From positions 36,318,826 through 36,382,825 of the forward strand of contig JAJEKV010000001.1 in assembly GCA_021234155.1 (NCBI GenBank): 64,000 bases of DNA, given 5' to 3'. Shown here one piece after another: positions 1-9,345 of the stretch. Both the position numbers and the translations under genes were made by a program. The notes below the pieces were generated by a model. It worked only from the letters and a program-made list of their open reading frames with translations. It searched no databases and was not told the DNA's origin. This DNA comes from Isoetes taiwanensis (lineage: Eukaryota; Streptophyta; Lycopodiopsida; Isoetales; Isoetaceae). Every line of letters starts with the position of its first letter. Within the stretch, counting starts at the first letter, position 1.

Positions 1-1311
1 CATAGAAAATGCATTTTTCTGCATCATGCTAGTGCCTATGAAGGTACTTCCGGATGAGTAATCTATTCTAAACCTTGTCTAGGAGATCTACACCAAAGCA
101 CTCACCTTAAACCGACATCTTCCAGGCAATTTGGGATCCCTGGTAAATGGATATCTTTACAGGAAAACAACATGACATTGCATCATGTAGAGTTTCTAGA
201 AATGGCGATAGGATTTCGAATCTGGCACATCAGGTAAGAAGCATTGTAACCACAATATTGCAAATTGTAAAAGAAAACTTTACCTTGAAGATCAATAATA
301 ATGACCTTTATACCAATTTCTGCAACGACTCTAGTCATATAAGTTGTTACTCCAGGGCACGTAGGGTTCACATAAGACTTGGTTCTTCTATCTCTGTTGT
401 TGCGCAAATCCTTGGAGAGTAATTTAGCATATGTGCTCATTGCCATCTTTGAGATTGCAGACTCTGAAAATACTTCAGAATCAAGCAGCACATGCTATGC
501 ATTTTCAACCATGCAACCTCCTTCTCATTCTCCTTAGTTGAATCACATAATCATGTGCATAAGCTGCTATAATATTACCCGGGTAAATGCATATAAGGAA
601 TAAAATGTTGTTGCAAGTATAAAACATTTGAAAGTTGCAAGCAAATCAAATTGCAAGCTTAAATGAAGAAATAAGAATACAAATGCCCACCTTTTGTGGA
701 TCCTAGAGCTTTGTGCATTCATCCATCAAGTCAAGGGCATGACCACTGGCCCAAATATATTCTGTGACTGGTAGGAGTGGTTGATACACGTGAAGCATCC
801 ATATGTTTTCGAAAATGTCTAGTGACATCCAGCGACCAAAACGTACAGGAATCATCTTTAGTTGATGTCAATCTCTAGAAGAGCTTTGAAGATGCTGCCA
901 AATCTCACAAAGAAATGTTCCATGGTTTTATGAGTGTGGAACATACCACAACTTGCCAATGCTCAGATAGATAGATGGTGAATTGCAACTCGGAAAGACA
1001 TGCCTAAGAGAAATCGTGCCCCACAGAAATCATGCCAGTAAATGGAAAGTGGCATCCATGCCAGAGAAAGAACCGTGGCAATGATTATTTACCGCAGACT
1101 CAAATAAGACAGGAGTTTCTGCTGCCTGTAGCCAAACGAAGAGAGGAGTTTTCCTAGTCGTGGCTTGCATGAATTGTGGCCTGCATGCCGAGATGTTGAA
1201 AGGATAAACTCTCTCATCACATGTGGAAATCATAGTGAAACCAGATGCTCAATTTTTGGAGAACCGGAGACGTTTACCGACGACAAAACCTTCCACAACC
1301 TACCATGGGTG
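1..1311. other. AT-rich stretch with no recognised gene
   Basis: Only short open frames occur, on both strands, with no recognisable domain, no RNA gene and no clear repeat boundary. Treated as intergenic or decayed repeat sequence. Confidence 0.5.
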
Positions 1312-1725
1312 AAGATAAAGTTACCCCGATTTTGGTGATTCCACGACAGAGATATCCCTTCCGAGGAATCACCACCAAAAAATTCCATCCTGCGGAATCA
1401 CTCGCCCAAATTGCGCAGTAACGCAATAACTGTGCATTTTGAGTGCAATTTTTTGCCCTTTTGAAAATGAATTCGAAGGCGATTGATCTGATTGGTTTGC
1501 ATGGATGACCTCCTCTAATCCATCTCATATCGATCCACATAGAAGTGATCCGAATCGATTTAAAGCTCAATCGGTCGAGGTATTCAAGCTCAAAGATCTG
1601 AGCAAAAAAAATGGTTAAGGGGCAGATGCAGTCAGCATGACTGCGCAGTCACTGTGCGATTTTGGTGATTCCGCCGAAAGGGATATCTATGCTGCGGAAT
1701 CACCAAAATCGGGTAACTTTATCTT
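1312..1725. mobile_element. Foldback MITE-like element with nested palindromes
   Basis: The two ends are inverted copies of about 29 bp: AAGATAAAGTTACC plus a GATTTTGGTGATTCC block on the left, and its reverse complement on the right with a one-base indel. Each end is itself a hairpin. On the right, GATTTTGGTGATTCCG pairs perfectly with CGGAATCACCAAAATC around a loop containing GGGATATC; on the left the same stem is slightly decayed. There is no coding capacity, and no clear target duplication was seen. The structure fits a non-autonomous DNA transposon of foldback type. Confidence 0.6.
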
Positions 1726-3091
1726 TATCAGACAACCAAAAAATTCCAAATAGTTTTCCTCCAGATCAGTAAATCCAAATTTAAAAAATAGATATCTGAC
1801 ACACCACCAAAGCATACTTCAGAATTGGGTAATTGGAAATGAATAGTTGACGATGACCTCATCATATATGATTGAAGAATCAACCTTCCTCATATATCAT
1901 GTCTTCTCATGAAAAACATTTTTGACAGAACAAATACATGTCAAACATTTACCGCTACAAATTATCGTCAAACATGAAATGTACACATTTGATTGTCTTT
2001 CTTCATTTGTATCTCTACACTTGGTAGAAATGAGGGGCAAGGTTTAGGGTCAAATTAACTAATAGCCAGCACTAATTTAAGGTTTAGGTTTTAGGACTAA
2101 GGGGTTTGAGGAATCTATGTGTTTAGGGTTTAAGGTTTTTAATGTTTACAAGTTTAAGTTTAAGATTCTTTTTTTATGTTTCAAGGTTTAAGGTCTAGGT
2201 TTTGTGGAGCTCAGAACTTCACACACTCACACTCACAACACCAAATTAGCCTTTCTATGACACTTTGAACCTATACTCTCTTGATACCCATTCTATATTA
2301 CTACCTTAAGGCAAACCAATATATGCTCTAATTAGACTAAAAAGAGATCGTAGACTTGCCTCCTCTAGGTTTATAGCATTGTCCCTTTCTGGTTGTCATG
2401 GAAAATATTTCACATCGCGTTTCTCAAATTATCCAATGTCACAGTATTTTATTTATTTATTAGCAGACTTGCCTAACCTCCCCTACAACATTTTTTGGAA
2501 TTCTAGCTTGTCCACATCCTCTGTCATGTCATCCTAAATTAAAACTATCCATTGATCTTTCAATTTTTGCATCATAGATAGGGCTAAGAAAATTATAAAA
2601 ACCCATGAAAATTGCTTCCGTGCTTCTTCGAGGATTGGGGCAAGATGGAGAGATGCAACGTGCATTCATGAAATCTGCAGCTGAGGATGGTGCAGCTGAA
2701 GATGCATCCCCATTATGTCGATTTCCAAGTTTACCTTTGCTATGTGGCAGTCAGTGTAGGTTTAATGACATAGAATCATCTAAAAGAGTAATGCCTTGAC
2801 CTTTATATCCTTGAATACAACTCCGCTTCAGCTTCTGGATATTCCTGATTTGCTTTAAATTCTAGTAATTCTCGGCAGCTTTCTTGTAGTGGTCAGATTC
2901 TCGGCAAATGTCAAGGTTGTGGTAGATACTGCGATCTGCAAGAACTCGGACTTTAATTCAACTGTGGCAATCAGTAGTGTGAAGTCAGGAAGTACCGGAA
3001 TTTAGAACAGAACCTACACAGACAACACAATTGGTTTGACAACACAATGGCCTAGAAGTAAGTACTCATATCGTTTTCTTCCTACACGGTT
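1726..3091. other. Non-coding; contains a degenerate TTTAGGG-like tract
   Basis: Between about 2038 and 2225 the sequence is a run of variants of GTTTAGG and GTTTAAGG interspersed with unrelated bases. It resembles the plant telomere motif (TTTAGGG) but is too irregular to be a true telomeric array. Elsewhere there is only one short open frame (2605-2799) with no recognisable features. Confidence 0.4.
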
Positions 3092-3660
3092 GTGAAAGCC
3101 TAAATCTTCATTGCAACTTACTATCAGGTCTAAATCCTCTTATGGTTTTATGGAGCATGCAATATCTTATCTCTACAACTATTCTCTGAAGTAGCGAGCA
3201 CTGTTGTGCATTTTTAGATCCAAATCCTCCTATGGTTTAATGGATATTCATACTTATCTGAGCAATTCATAGTTGATTGAAATCATCTAAGTCATTTTCT
3301 TACCTATGATTCAATGTACCTGTACACTTGTCAATTAATTTCCTTGAGTACCGTAACATATGCATTATCTTATTGCTCTCCTTTGGAGTTGTGAAAGCTT
3401 GAATCTTTGCTGCAACTTACTATTAGGTCCAAATCCTCTTATGATTTTATGGAGCATGCAGTATCTTATCTCTACAAGTATTATTTGATGTTGCAAAAGC
3501 CTGATTCTTCACTACTACTTTTTTTCAGATCCAAATTCTCTTTAATGAATATTCATACTTCTCTGAGCAATTCATAGTGATTGCAATCATTGAAGTCATT
3601 TTCTTACCTATGATTCAATATACTTGTAACAATTGTCAATTAATTTCCTTCGTTGCTGGA
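3092..3660. repeat. Diverged tandem duplication, unit about 299 bp
   Basis: Two adjacent copies begin with GTGAAAGC at 3092 and 3391. They share the same order of blocks: a GCAACTTACTAT block, a block with GGTTTTATGGAGCATGCA, TTCATACTT, and a block around TTTTCTTACCTATGATTCAA. Copies differ by substitutions and small indels, so the duplication is old. No coding potential was seen. Confidence 0.7.
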
Positions 3661-4601
3661 TTAGTAGAGTGCTTGGACTGCTTATCTCTTAACTAGACTG
3701 TTTGGAGTAGATGATGTTCTAAGCATTCCATCATGGGCGATGGGCGATGGGCGATGTCAATAGGGATAAAGCGAGATCAGGTAAGTACATTCCTGGAGAT
3801 TATAGATTGTAGGTTATATAAATACAGTAACTGTGCTCTCGGTAAGAGGAAGGTTTTGATCGTCGGGATACGAATATGTTCTTGGATTCATGTCTCAAAA
3901 AAAATAGGTGAAAACAAAAGAAGGTAATAGGTCAAACAGGGGGGGTACCACTATGATCCAAGTTTAAAGATTGAATAAAAAAAGTAAGTCGTAAACTCGC
4001 ATGCACTGAAAGCATGGGCGAAAGGAGCTCGAGATTCCGGCATTCGGTGATTTCAAATTACAGATCCGTTAAAAAAAAAGGGGTGTGGGGGTATTTAAGT
4101 TATTTAATTTAATACATTAATTAAAGTTGGTAGAGAACCGAATTTACATAATTATCTGAATTACTAAAAACGGGAGATGTGGCAAATCCGGGGAGATCGT
4201 GAGAAAATATAAATCAAATTTAAAATGTAGGGAATTAACATCTACGATCGGTCCGAGGTGTCACCATAATCATCACAATCATTAGACCTAGAGGAAGGGA
4301 AGTAATGAAATATGGATTATGGATTAAAGGAGGACATAGTACGGGTGTCAGTGTAACAGGTAGTAGACAGGTGGCGGATACATGCATACGAAAATAAGAA
4401 GGACAGGATAAGACAAGACCGGCAATTAAGACAGCCGCGGGCGCAATAAAGAAGCGGGAATTTAGATAGATTTCATAACCCTAAAAGATATAACAAGGAG
4501 AAGGCGGAGTGTGAAGCTCCGCCTCCAAGTTTTCTTTATTCTCCGAGCTCCGACTTCAGTGCAGCGCTCGACCCGGCTCTCCGGCAGATCTCAGAATTAG
4601 A
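3661..4601. other. Non-coding region upstream of the Cys-rich gene
   Basis: No gene recognised. A short direct repeat (GGGCGATG three times at 3735-3756) is visible. The 3' part should hold the promoter and leader of the gene starting at 4602, but no TATA box is convincing. Confidence 0.35.
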
Positions 4602-5150
4602 ATGGATAAAGGGAAGAAGATCATCAGCGATGGCAATGGGGATAAGCAGCCAGCCAGGAAGTGCCCGAGATCGGGGGTTCCGGGCAATCTCACCGTGCCA
4701 TGGAACCCAGACCTTGAAGATCTAAACCCGTGGTGCATCTGTGAGCCGGAATGCATATGCTTACACAAAGGTCTGGCATCACGCATTTCTTGTGGGCACG
4801 TCCATTGCTTGTTTTGTGATCGTATTCACCATGCACAGTCGATGAGAGATGCAGGTTATAACCTTGGTCTTCTAGGAGTGCTTGGAGTCTTAGCAGACAA
4901 GAACGATACAGTCCGACACCAAGACATGGACAGAGTGATGCAGTGCTTTAACAGGCTACAGATGCATGCAGCGATACAGAAGTCTTCCAGCTACCAGCAT
5001 AATCTTATGATAGCCGACTACGGCAAGGTCTGCATATTCTGTTGTGAAAAAAATCCAGTGGATTTTATATGCCAGGCTTATATGCATAGAAATTTGGAAA
5101 AGGTCAAGAAGATAGGAGAGCCTTCAACAGAAAAGAAGCAGAAGAAGTAA
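4602..5150 (+). CDS. Small Cys/His-rich protein, possible zinc-binding (RING-like half site)
   Basis: An uninterrupted 182-residue frame begins at an ATG. I do not recognise the family. Around residues 44-80 there is a dense set of metal-ligand candidates: a CICEPECIC cluster, then CGHVHCLFC followed by HH. The spacing CxC-x3-CxC and CGHxHCxxC recalls half of a RING or treble-clef zinc site, which is inference. A second CIFCC cluster lies near residue 147. The N-terminus is basic (KGKK) and the C-terminus ends in a Lys-rich tail (KKQKK), which could be a nuclear localisation signal. There is no signal peptide or membrane segment. Codon usage and GC content are higher than in the flanks, and there are no frameshifts, so this is one of the few intact genes here. 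Repeat R1 starts about 130 bp downstream. Confidence 0.7.
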   Translation: MDKGKKIISDGNGDKQPARKCPRSGVPGNLTVPWNPDLEDLNPWCICEPECICLHKGLASRISCGHVHCLFCDRIHHAQSMRDAGYNLGLLGVLGVLADKNDTVRHQDMDRVMQCFNRLQMHAAIQKSSSYQHNLMIADYGKVCIFCCEKNPVDFICQAYMHRNLEKVKKIGEPSTEKKQKK

Positions 5151-5599
5151 ATCCATGGAAGAAAGCAGCAAGGAAAAGACGGACAGAAGGGAAAAGTGGA
5201 AGGGGTTTGAGGTGGTTAGGATATAACATTAAGTTTTTGTTTTCTTATTGTTTTGTTTTTCTTTTGAATCAATCCTCTTTAGCTTATGTTTCATAGATGG
5301 TCTCTGTAAATTGCTTTCAAACCATATATCCAATAGAGACTATAGGAAATGCCATGTCATTTTTTTGGGCAAATAGTATAATGCCAGGAATATTTCGTTC
5401 ACCATAAACCCACATAGACAAAAGACTTGGCTAATATTGATATTGATCCACAACGTAACACGGTCATCCCACACCAGTTCCTATATAAAATAATACCAGG
5501 AATATTCTGTTCATCGATGGCTTGCAGGTAAGATAACGCTGAAAAAAAAACCCATAAACCCACATAATGTAATGACAAAAGATGTTGCTACAACATAAG

Positions 5600-5740
5600 A
5601 CGGTCATCCCACATGGTCACCTTATATAAGACCACAAAAATAAGACCATGGTCATCCCACACGATCACCTTATATAAGACCACGGTCACCTTATATAAGA
5701 CCACGATCACGGCGAAGCAGGAGAAGATGGTGAAGATGGC
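5600..5740 (+). promoter_or_regulatory. R1 promoter module: CGGTCA repeats with three TATATAAG boxes
   Basis: Three TATATAAG boxes (near 5623, 5671 and 5692) alternate with ATCCCACA and CGGTCAC motifs. The last box is followed about 40 bp on by an ATG context that reads M-A-K-type codons (ATGGCGAAG in sister copies). Near-identical modules occur at about 19350-19500, 22770-22930 and 53030-53170, and a diverged one lies just before the gene at 7786. The repetition and spacing suggest a real core promoter carried by the repeat. Transcription itself is inferred. Confidence 0.55.
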
Positions 5741-6457
5741 GAAACAGGATCTTGTAAAAATTGTATGTTTATTTATTTTCAGACCATATGTCCAATAGAG
5801 ACCTTAAGAAATGTCATGTCATTTCTTTCGGTACTTCATTTTTCATCTCAGAAGGAGACCATAGGAAATTTAATGCCGTGTCATTTTTTTGGCGATACGA
5901 AATGTCATATTATGCCAAAAATATTCCGTTCACTATAAACCCACATAATGTAGTGACAAAAGACTTGGCTAATATTGATACTGATCCACAACGTAACACG
6001 GTCAAACAAAGCTAGGAATATGCCGTTCATTGATGGCTCACAGATCAGGCAACGTTTAAAAAAAAACATTAACCCATATAATGTAATGATAAAAGGCGTG
6101 GCTACAACCTAACATTATATAAGACCACGGTCACGGTGAAGCAGGAGAAGATGGTGAAGTTGTGCCTTGCCGCAATGGAGTGATGTTTCAAAGAATCTTA
6201 AGACAAGAGACAAGCTCTTTGCTCCAGAAAATTGTAGATGCGTAAAAGCTTTGTACAATATAACAAGGGTCTCTCTTTGAAGCGTCAGCACAATAATAAG
6301 GTGCTCCAAAGACAAGAATCCCCAAATGCGTTGGAACCCAGTTCGTACTTTGTTTTTGAGCTAATCGTGAGGAAAAAGAAAGAAGAGATCCATCGCACCC
6401 TAGATGAAACAAACCCTAAAACACAGAGAGGCTTACTCTGCACTAGCCATAACATAT

Positions 6458-6499
6458 CTCCCACAGGAATAAATGGGCATTCACAAGGCATATAAAAAG
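6458..6499 (+). promoter_or_regulatory. Plant U6-type promoter: USE-like element plus TATA box
   Basis: TCCCACA of the plant upstream sequence element is followed 22 bp later by TATAAAAAG, and the snRNA starts about 30 bp beyond the TATA box. In plants this short USE-TATA spacing is typical of polymerase III snRNA genes such as U6, while the polymerase II type is about 10 bp longer. Copy B keeps the element (TCCCACACGA); copy C has lost part of it. Confidence 0.65.
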
Positions 6500-6520
6500 C
6501 TCAATTTCAAAAATTCTGAT

Positions 6521-6624
6521 GTTCTTCTAGACATCCGATAAAATTGGAACAATACGGAGAAAATTAGCATGGCTCCTGCGCAAGGATGACACGTATAAAT
6601 CAAGAAATGGTCCAAATTGTTTTC
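6521..6624 (+). ncRNA. U6: U6 snRNA-like gene, copy 1, with altered ACAGAGA box
   Basis: Matches the plant U6 snRNA over its length: ACATCCGATAAAATTGGAA, TTAGCATGG, CTGCGCAAGGATGACACG and AAATGGTCCAAATT are all recognisable in order. The invariant ACAGAGA box, which pairs with the 5' splice site, reads ACGGAGA here and in the other two copies. The 5' stem is weakened (GTTCTTCTAGAC in place of a GC-rich hairpin). A T run follows as a possible polymerase III terminator. It is probably a pseudogene or a repurposed RNA, because the box is normally unchangeable. Its promoter looks intact. Confidence 0.8.
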
Positions 6625-7535
6625 CCACAGCTCCGATTGTTCTTTTGCTAAAATTTGATGCTTTTTTTTGGCAAACGGCAAAGTCTTGTTTATAGCATGC
6701 CCACCATTTTTCAATTGTTCTTTGGCTTCCCATCCTTTATACCTTTTGACACCAAGCTAACAACAAAAAGTGAGGAAGATTAGAAGTTGTAGTTAGCGTG
6801 GCCATGCATCCGTATGCCATTTTCATTTCTTTCTATTCTTTGATGAAAGATAGAAAAAGGACAAGTCGCTTCATTTCTCTTTTAAACAAGTCGCTTTTGC
6901 AACAAAGGGTTGCCCTCTATACCAAAGTGTTGAAACCAAATAAAGCTATAATGCTGAGGGTTCTTACTGTTGTTACTGTCATGATTTATGGGTACGTTCA
7001 AAATGCGCAAGCGTTCATTGCAGTATAATGTTTTAAAAATGTCCAAGAGAAAGCTATCATTCATTGCCGTATAACGTTCTGAAAACATCCAAGAGAAAGC
7101 TACAGTTCCTGAGGAAATTATTTTTTCTACTAATTTAAGAGCACGTAGCACCATAGGCAAATCAATAAAAAAGTTGTCAGGTTTGGAGGTCTGTATTCTT
7201 ATTGTAGCGTATCTCTCAAAGTCTCATAAAATTGTGTCATTGAGCCTTCCAACTAAAACGAATGCTTAGGGTGAATCCCCATTACGAAAAAACCTAGTTT
7301 CTAGATCTTTGTCACAGGCCTCCAAATCAAGATCATTTTCATTGAAAATAGGCACTTTGAGCTCTCGAATGAGCAAGAAACAAAATCATGACGACGGAAC
7401 TTGCTACAAGACAGGAAGCTATGACATAAACAGGCTACAAGACATAGAGCTTTGACTAAACTGCAAACTCATGTATATTCCGATTTGGGGGCCAAGATTG
7501 TGGGAGATGTTCATTTCCAAGGCTGAAATAGGTCC

Positions 7536-7785
7536 CGAGCTCTCTTCAGCCAGTGAAATGCATGATATTATTAGAAGATATGGTTATTAGAAGATATTAG
7601 TGAAATGCGTGATATTATTAGAAGATATGGTTATTAGAAGATATTATTAGAAGATATGGTTGCAAAAAAAAAAAAATCCACTCGGTCATCGCACACGACA
7701 CGGTCATCTCACGCGGTCAAGCCACGGTCATCCTACACGGTCATTCCACTCGGTCAGCCTATATAAGAACACGGTCAGCGCCAAA
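7536..7785 (+). promoter_or_regulatory. Promoter of the acidic-repeat gene, R1-like
   Basis: A direct repeat of AGAAGATATGGTTATT sits at 7575-7660. It is followed by six CGGTCA or CGGTCAT boxes, CCACACGG-like motifs and a TATATAAG box at 7760-7767, then ACGGTCAGCGCC just before the first ATG. The arrangement (CGGTCA repeats, TATATAAG, then an ATGGCAAAG-like start) is the same as the promoter modules within R1, so gene and repeat share a promoter by descent. Confidence 0.6.
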
Positions 7786-8859
7786 ATGAAGAACACGGAA
7801 ATGAAGATGGCAAAGCGGGGTGAAGCTCTTAAGAAGTGCAAGACGGCAAAGGGTGAAGGTGTTAAAAAGTCTAGAAAAATGAAGAACACAAAAAAGAAGC
7901 TTGAACAGATAGAGAAGATAGAGGAATTCAGCTATTTGAAACAAAAGAATCGGGCTAAGGTTGAGCTTCTCAATAAGTTGAAGAATATGGCGAAGTCCAC
8001 AAAAGTGAAGATGATGGAGGAATTCAGCTATTTGGAGCAACAGAAAGGTATGTTGTTTTTTGAGGAAGAAGTTGCCATGTTGGATGACTTGTTGGCCCAA
8101 GAAAATTTCAATTCTCCATCACAAGAAGATGACTTGAAGCAAAAAAAAGGGGATATCTATGACTGGCAAAGTGTTGTAGGCTCTCAAACCCTTGAGGAAT
8201 TGTTTGATGAAGACTTACCAAGACTAGAGGAACATGGAGATATGCTTGACTTTGTCAACGTCAAGAATCAAAAAGAAAAAGACGGGGATATCAATGAAGT
8301 AAATGCATTGTTGGCAAACATTGAGTTGCCAAGCCTTCAAGAATTGTTTGATGAAGACTTGCCTACGCTTTGTGAGGTAAGTCTAGAGGAACATAGGGAC
8401 ATGCTTGACGTGGTCAATGTCACTGACGAAGTAGATGGCTTGTTGTCAAAGATAGACTTGCCAGTCCTTGAGGAATTGTTTGATGAAGACTTGCCAACAA
8501 GACTAGAGCAATCAGGAGCCTCATCACAAGAAAATGATCATGAAGACATGCTTGACTTGATTAATGTCTCGGTCAACAATAAGAAGCGAAAGGAAGCAAG
8601 CAGGAATGATGATGAGACATGTTGCTGGGATGAGTTTGATGGCGTGTTGGCACAAACAGAAGATAGGGATGACAAAAAAGCAACACAAGCAGTAGCATGT
8701 TGCTGGAATGAGTTTGATGCCATGTTGGCACAGGCAGAATTGCTAAACAAAGACAATCATATGTTTGATAGGCAAAAAAGCGGGGGTGATGATGAGACAT
8801 GTTGCTGGGATGAGTTTGATGGCGTGTTGGCACAAACAGAAGATAGGGATGAAGAATAA
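7786..8859 (+). CDS. Acidic protein of short tandem repeats
   Basis: A long open frame. The ATG at 7786 is only about 20 bp from the TATA box, so the ATGs at 7801 or 7807 (reading MAKRGEAL) may be the real start; sister promoter modules also start at an MAK context. The N-terminal 90 residues are Lys-rich with two EEFSYL-type repeats. Then comes a three-copy repeat with LEELFDEDLP and a DMLDVVNV-type motif, then a repeat with CCWDEFDGVLAQTEDRD or CCWNEFDAMLAQAELL. The short acidic-hydrophobic repeats resemble activation or adaptor motifs, but no family is recognised. The frame ends at a TAA in a repeat unit where the sister unit has AAA, so the stop is probably a point mutation or a readthrough site. 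Confidence 0.65.
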   Translation: MKNTEMKMAKRGEALKKCKTAKGEGVKKSRKMKNTKKKLEQIEKIEEFSYLKQKNRAKVELLNKLKNMAKSTKVKMMEEFSYLEQQKGMLFFEEEVAMLDDLLAQENFNSPSQEDDLKQKKGDIYDWQSVVGSQTLEELFDEDLPRLEEHGDMLDFVNVKNQKEKDGDINEVNALLANIELPSLQELFDEDLPTLCEVSLEEHRDMLDVVNVTDEVDGLLSKIDLPVLEELFDEDLPTRLEQSGASSQENDHEDMLDLINVSVNNKKRKEASRNDDETCCWDEFDGVLAQTEDRDDKKATQAVACCWNEFDAMLAQAELLNKDNHMFDRQKSGGDDETCCWDEFDGVLAQTEDRDEE

Positions 8860-9144
8860 GCAACACAAGAAGTAGCATGTTGGTGGGATGAGTTTGATGC
8901 CATGTTAGCACAGGCAGAATTGCTAAACAAAGACAATCATATGTTTGATGGACAGGGAATACTTGCAGAAACATCACCACAACAGGTTGCATCTGGTCGG
9001 GGTGAATTTGATGCCTTATTGGCAGGAGGGCATTGTCAGGAAAAGTCCATGGTCAATGCATCATTTGCAATTAGAAGTCAACAAGCTATGACAAGCATGG
9101 CAGGTGTGTATCAGAACCAATGGCATCAACAGAGCAACAAGTGA
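8860..9144 (+). CDS. In-frame continuation of the acidic-repeat protein beyond the TAA
   Basis: Directly after the stop the same frame stays open for 94 codons and continues the repeat pattern with CWWDEFDAMLAQAELL, then GEFDALLAGG. It ends at TGA after a Gln-rich tail. Conservation of the repeat across the stop shows that this was, or is, the C-terminus of the same protein. It could be reached by readthrough, or the gene may be freshly truncated. Confidence 0.55.
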   Translation, partial: ATQEVACWWDEFDAMLAQAELLNKDNHMFDGQGILAETSPQQVASGRGEFDALLAGGHCQEKSMVNASFAIRSQQAMTSMAGVYQNQWHQQSNK

Positions 9145-9345
9145 CAAAGAGCTCCAAGGATGAAAAGGCGTAAGACGATCATGCCCAAGTATGAGTGCCC
9201 TCGGTGTTTCAAAGTAGTGACACCCATTTCGACTATTTTGAGAATAAAAAGTAAACCAACCGAGGTATTATCAGAGGCAACCGCGACGAGGGGGACTGGA
9301 CCATCGGGGCAAACCGAGGCCATCTCAAGCTCGGCATCGCAATAA
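9145..9345 (+). CDS. Short frame with a CxxC motif, same frame as the preceding gene
   Basis: The frame is again open after the TGA, with an ATG at 9160 followed by a Lys/Arg-rich start and YECPRCF (a CxxC pair, as in half a zinc knuckle), then a Ser/Thr-rich end. It could be a decayed C-terminal zinc-binding end of the upstream gene or a chance frame. A short duplication of a CAATAAAA-ATCCGGGATGCCAAT block follows at 9339-9400. Confidence 0.3.
   Translation, partial: QRAPRMKRRKTIMPKYECPRCFKVVTPISTILRIKSKPTEVLSEATATRGTGPSGQTEAISSSASQ

Larger units (their letters stand above)
5281..7535 (+). repeat. Repeat R1, copy A (promoter modules plus U6-like snRNA)
   Basis: Long dispersed repeat, also present at 18961-21470 and 21471-24540, with shorter units at 30385-33334, 49391-49620 and 52119-53345. 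The order of conserved blocks is: an ACCATATGTCCAATAGAGAC block, ACCCACATAATGTAATGAC, a promoter module with repeated CGGTCA and TATATAAG, a second ACCATATGTCC block, a second TATATAAG module, the U6-like gene, a GCGCAAGCGTTCATTGCAG block, and an end block near GAGATGTTCATTTCCAA. No long reading frame is conserved between copies, and no terminal repeats were identified with confidence. It may be a non-autonomous element or a segmental satellite-like repeat. Confidence 0.75.

Noticed and set aside
2030-2225. Interstitial telomere array
   Set aside because: The GTTTAGG-like units are too irregular and interrupted to be called telomeric repeats.
6521-6624. Functional U6 snRNA gene
   Set aside because: The ACAGAGA box is changed to ACGGAGA and the 5' stem is weakened, so it is called U6-like only.
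8573-8992. Minus-strand frame opposite the acidic-repeat gene
   Set aside because: A mirror of the plus-strand repeat units; its repetitiveness is inherited from them.
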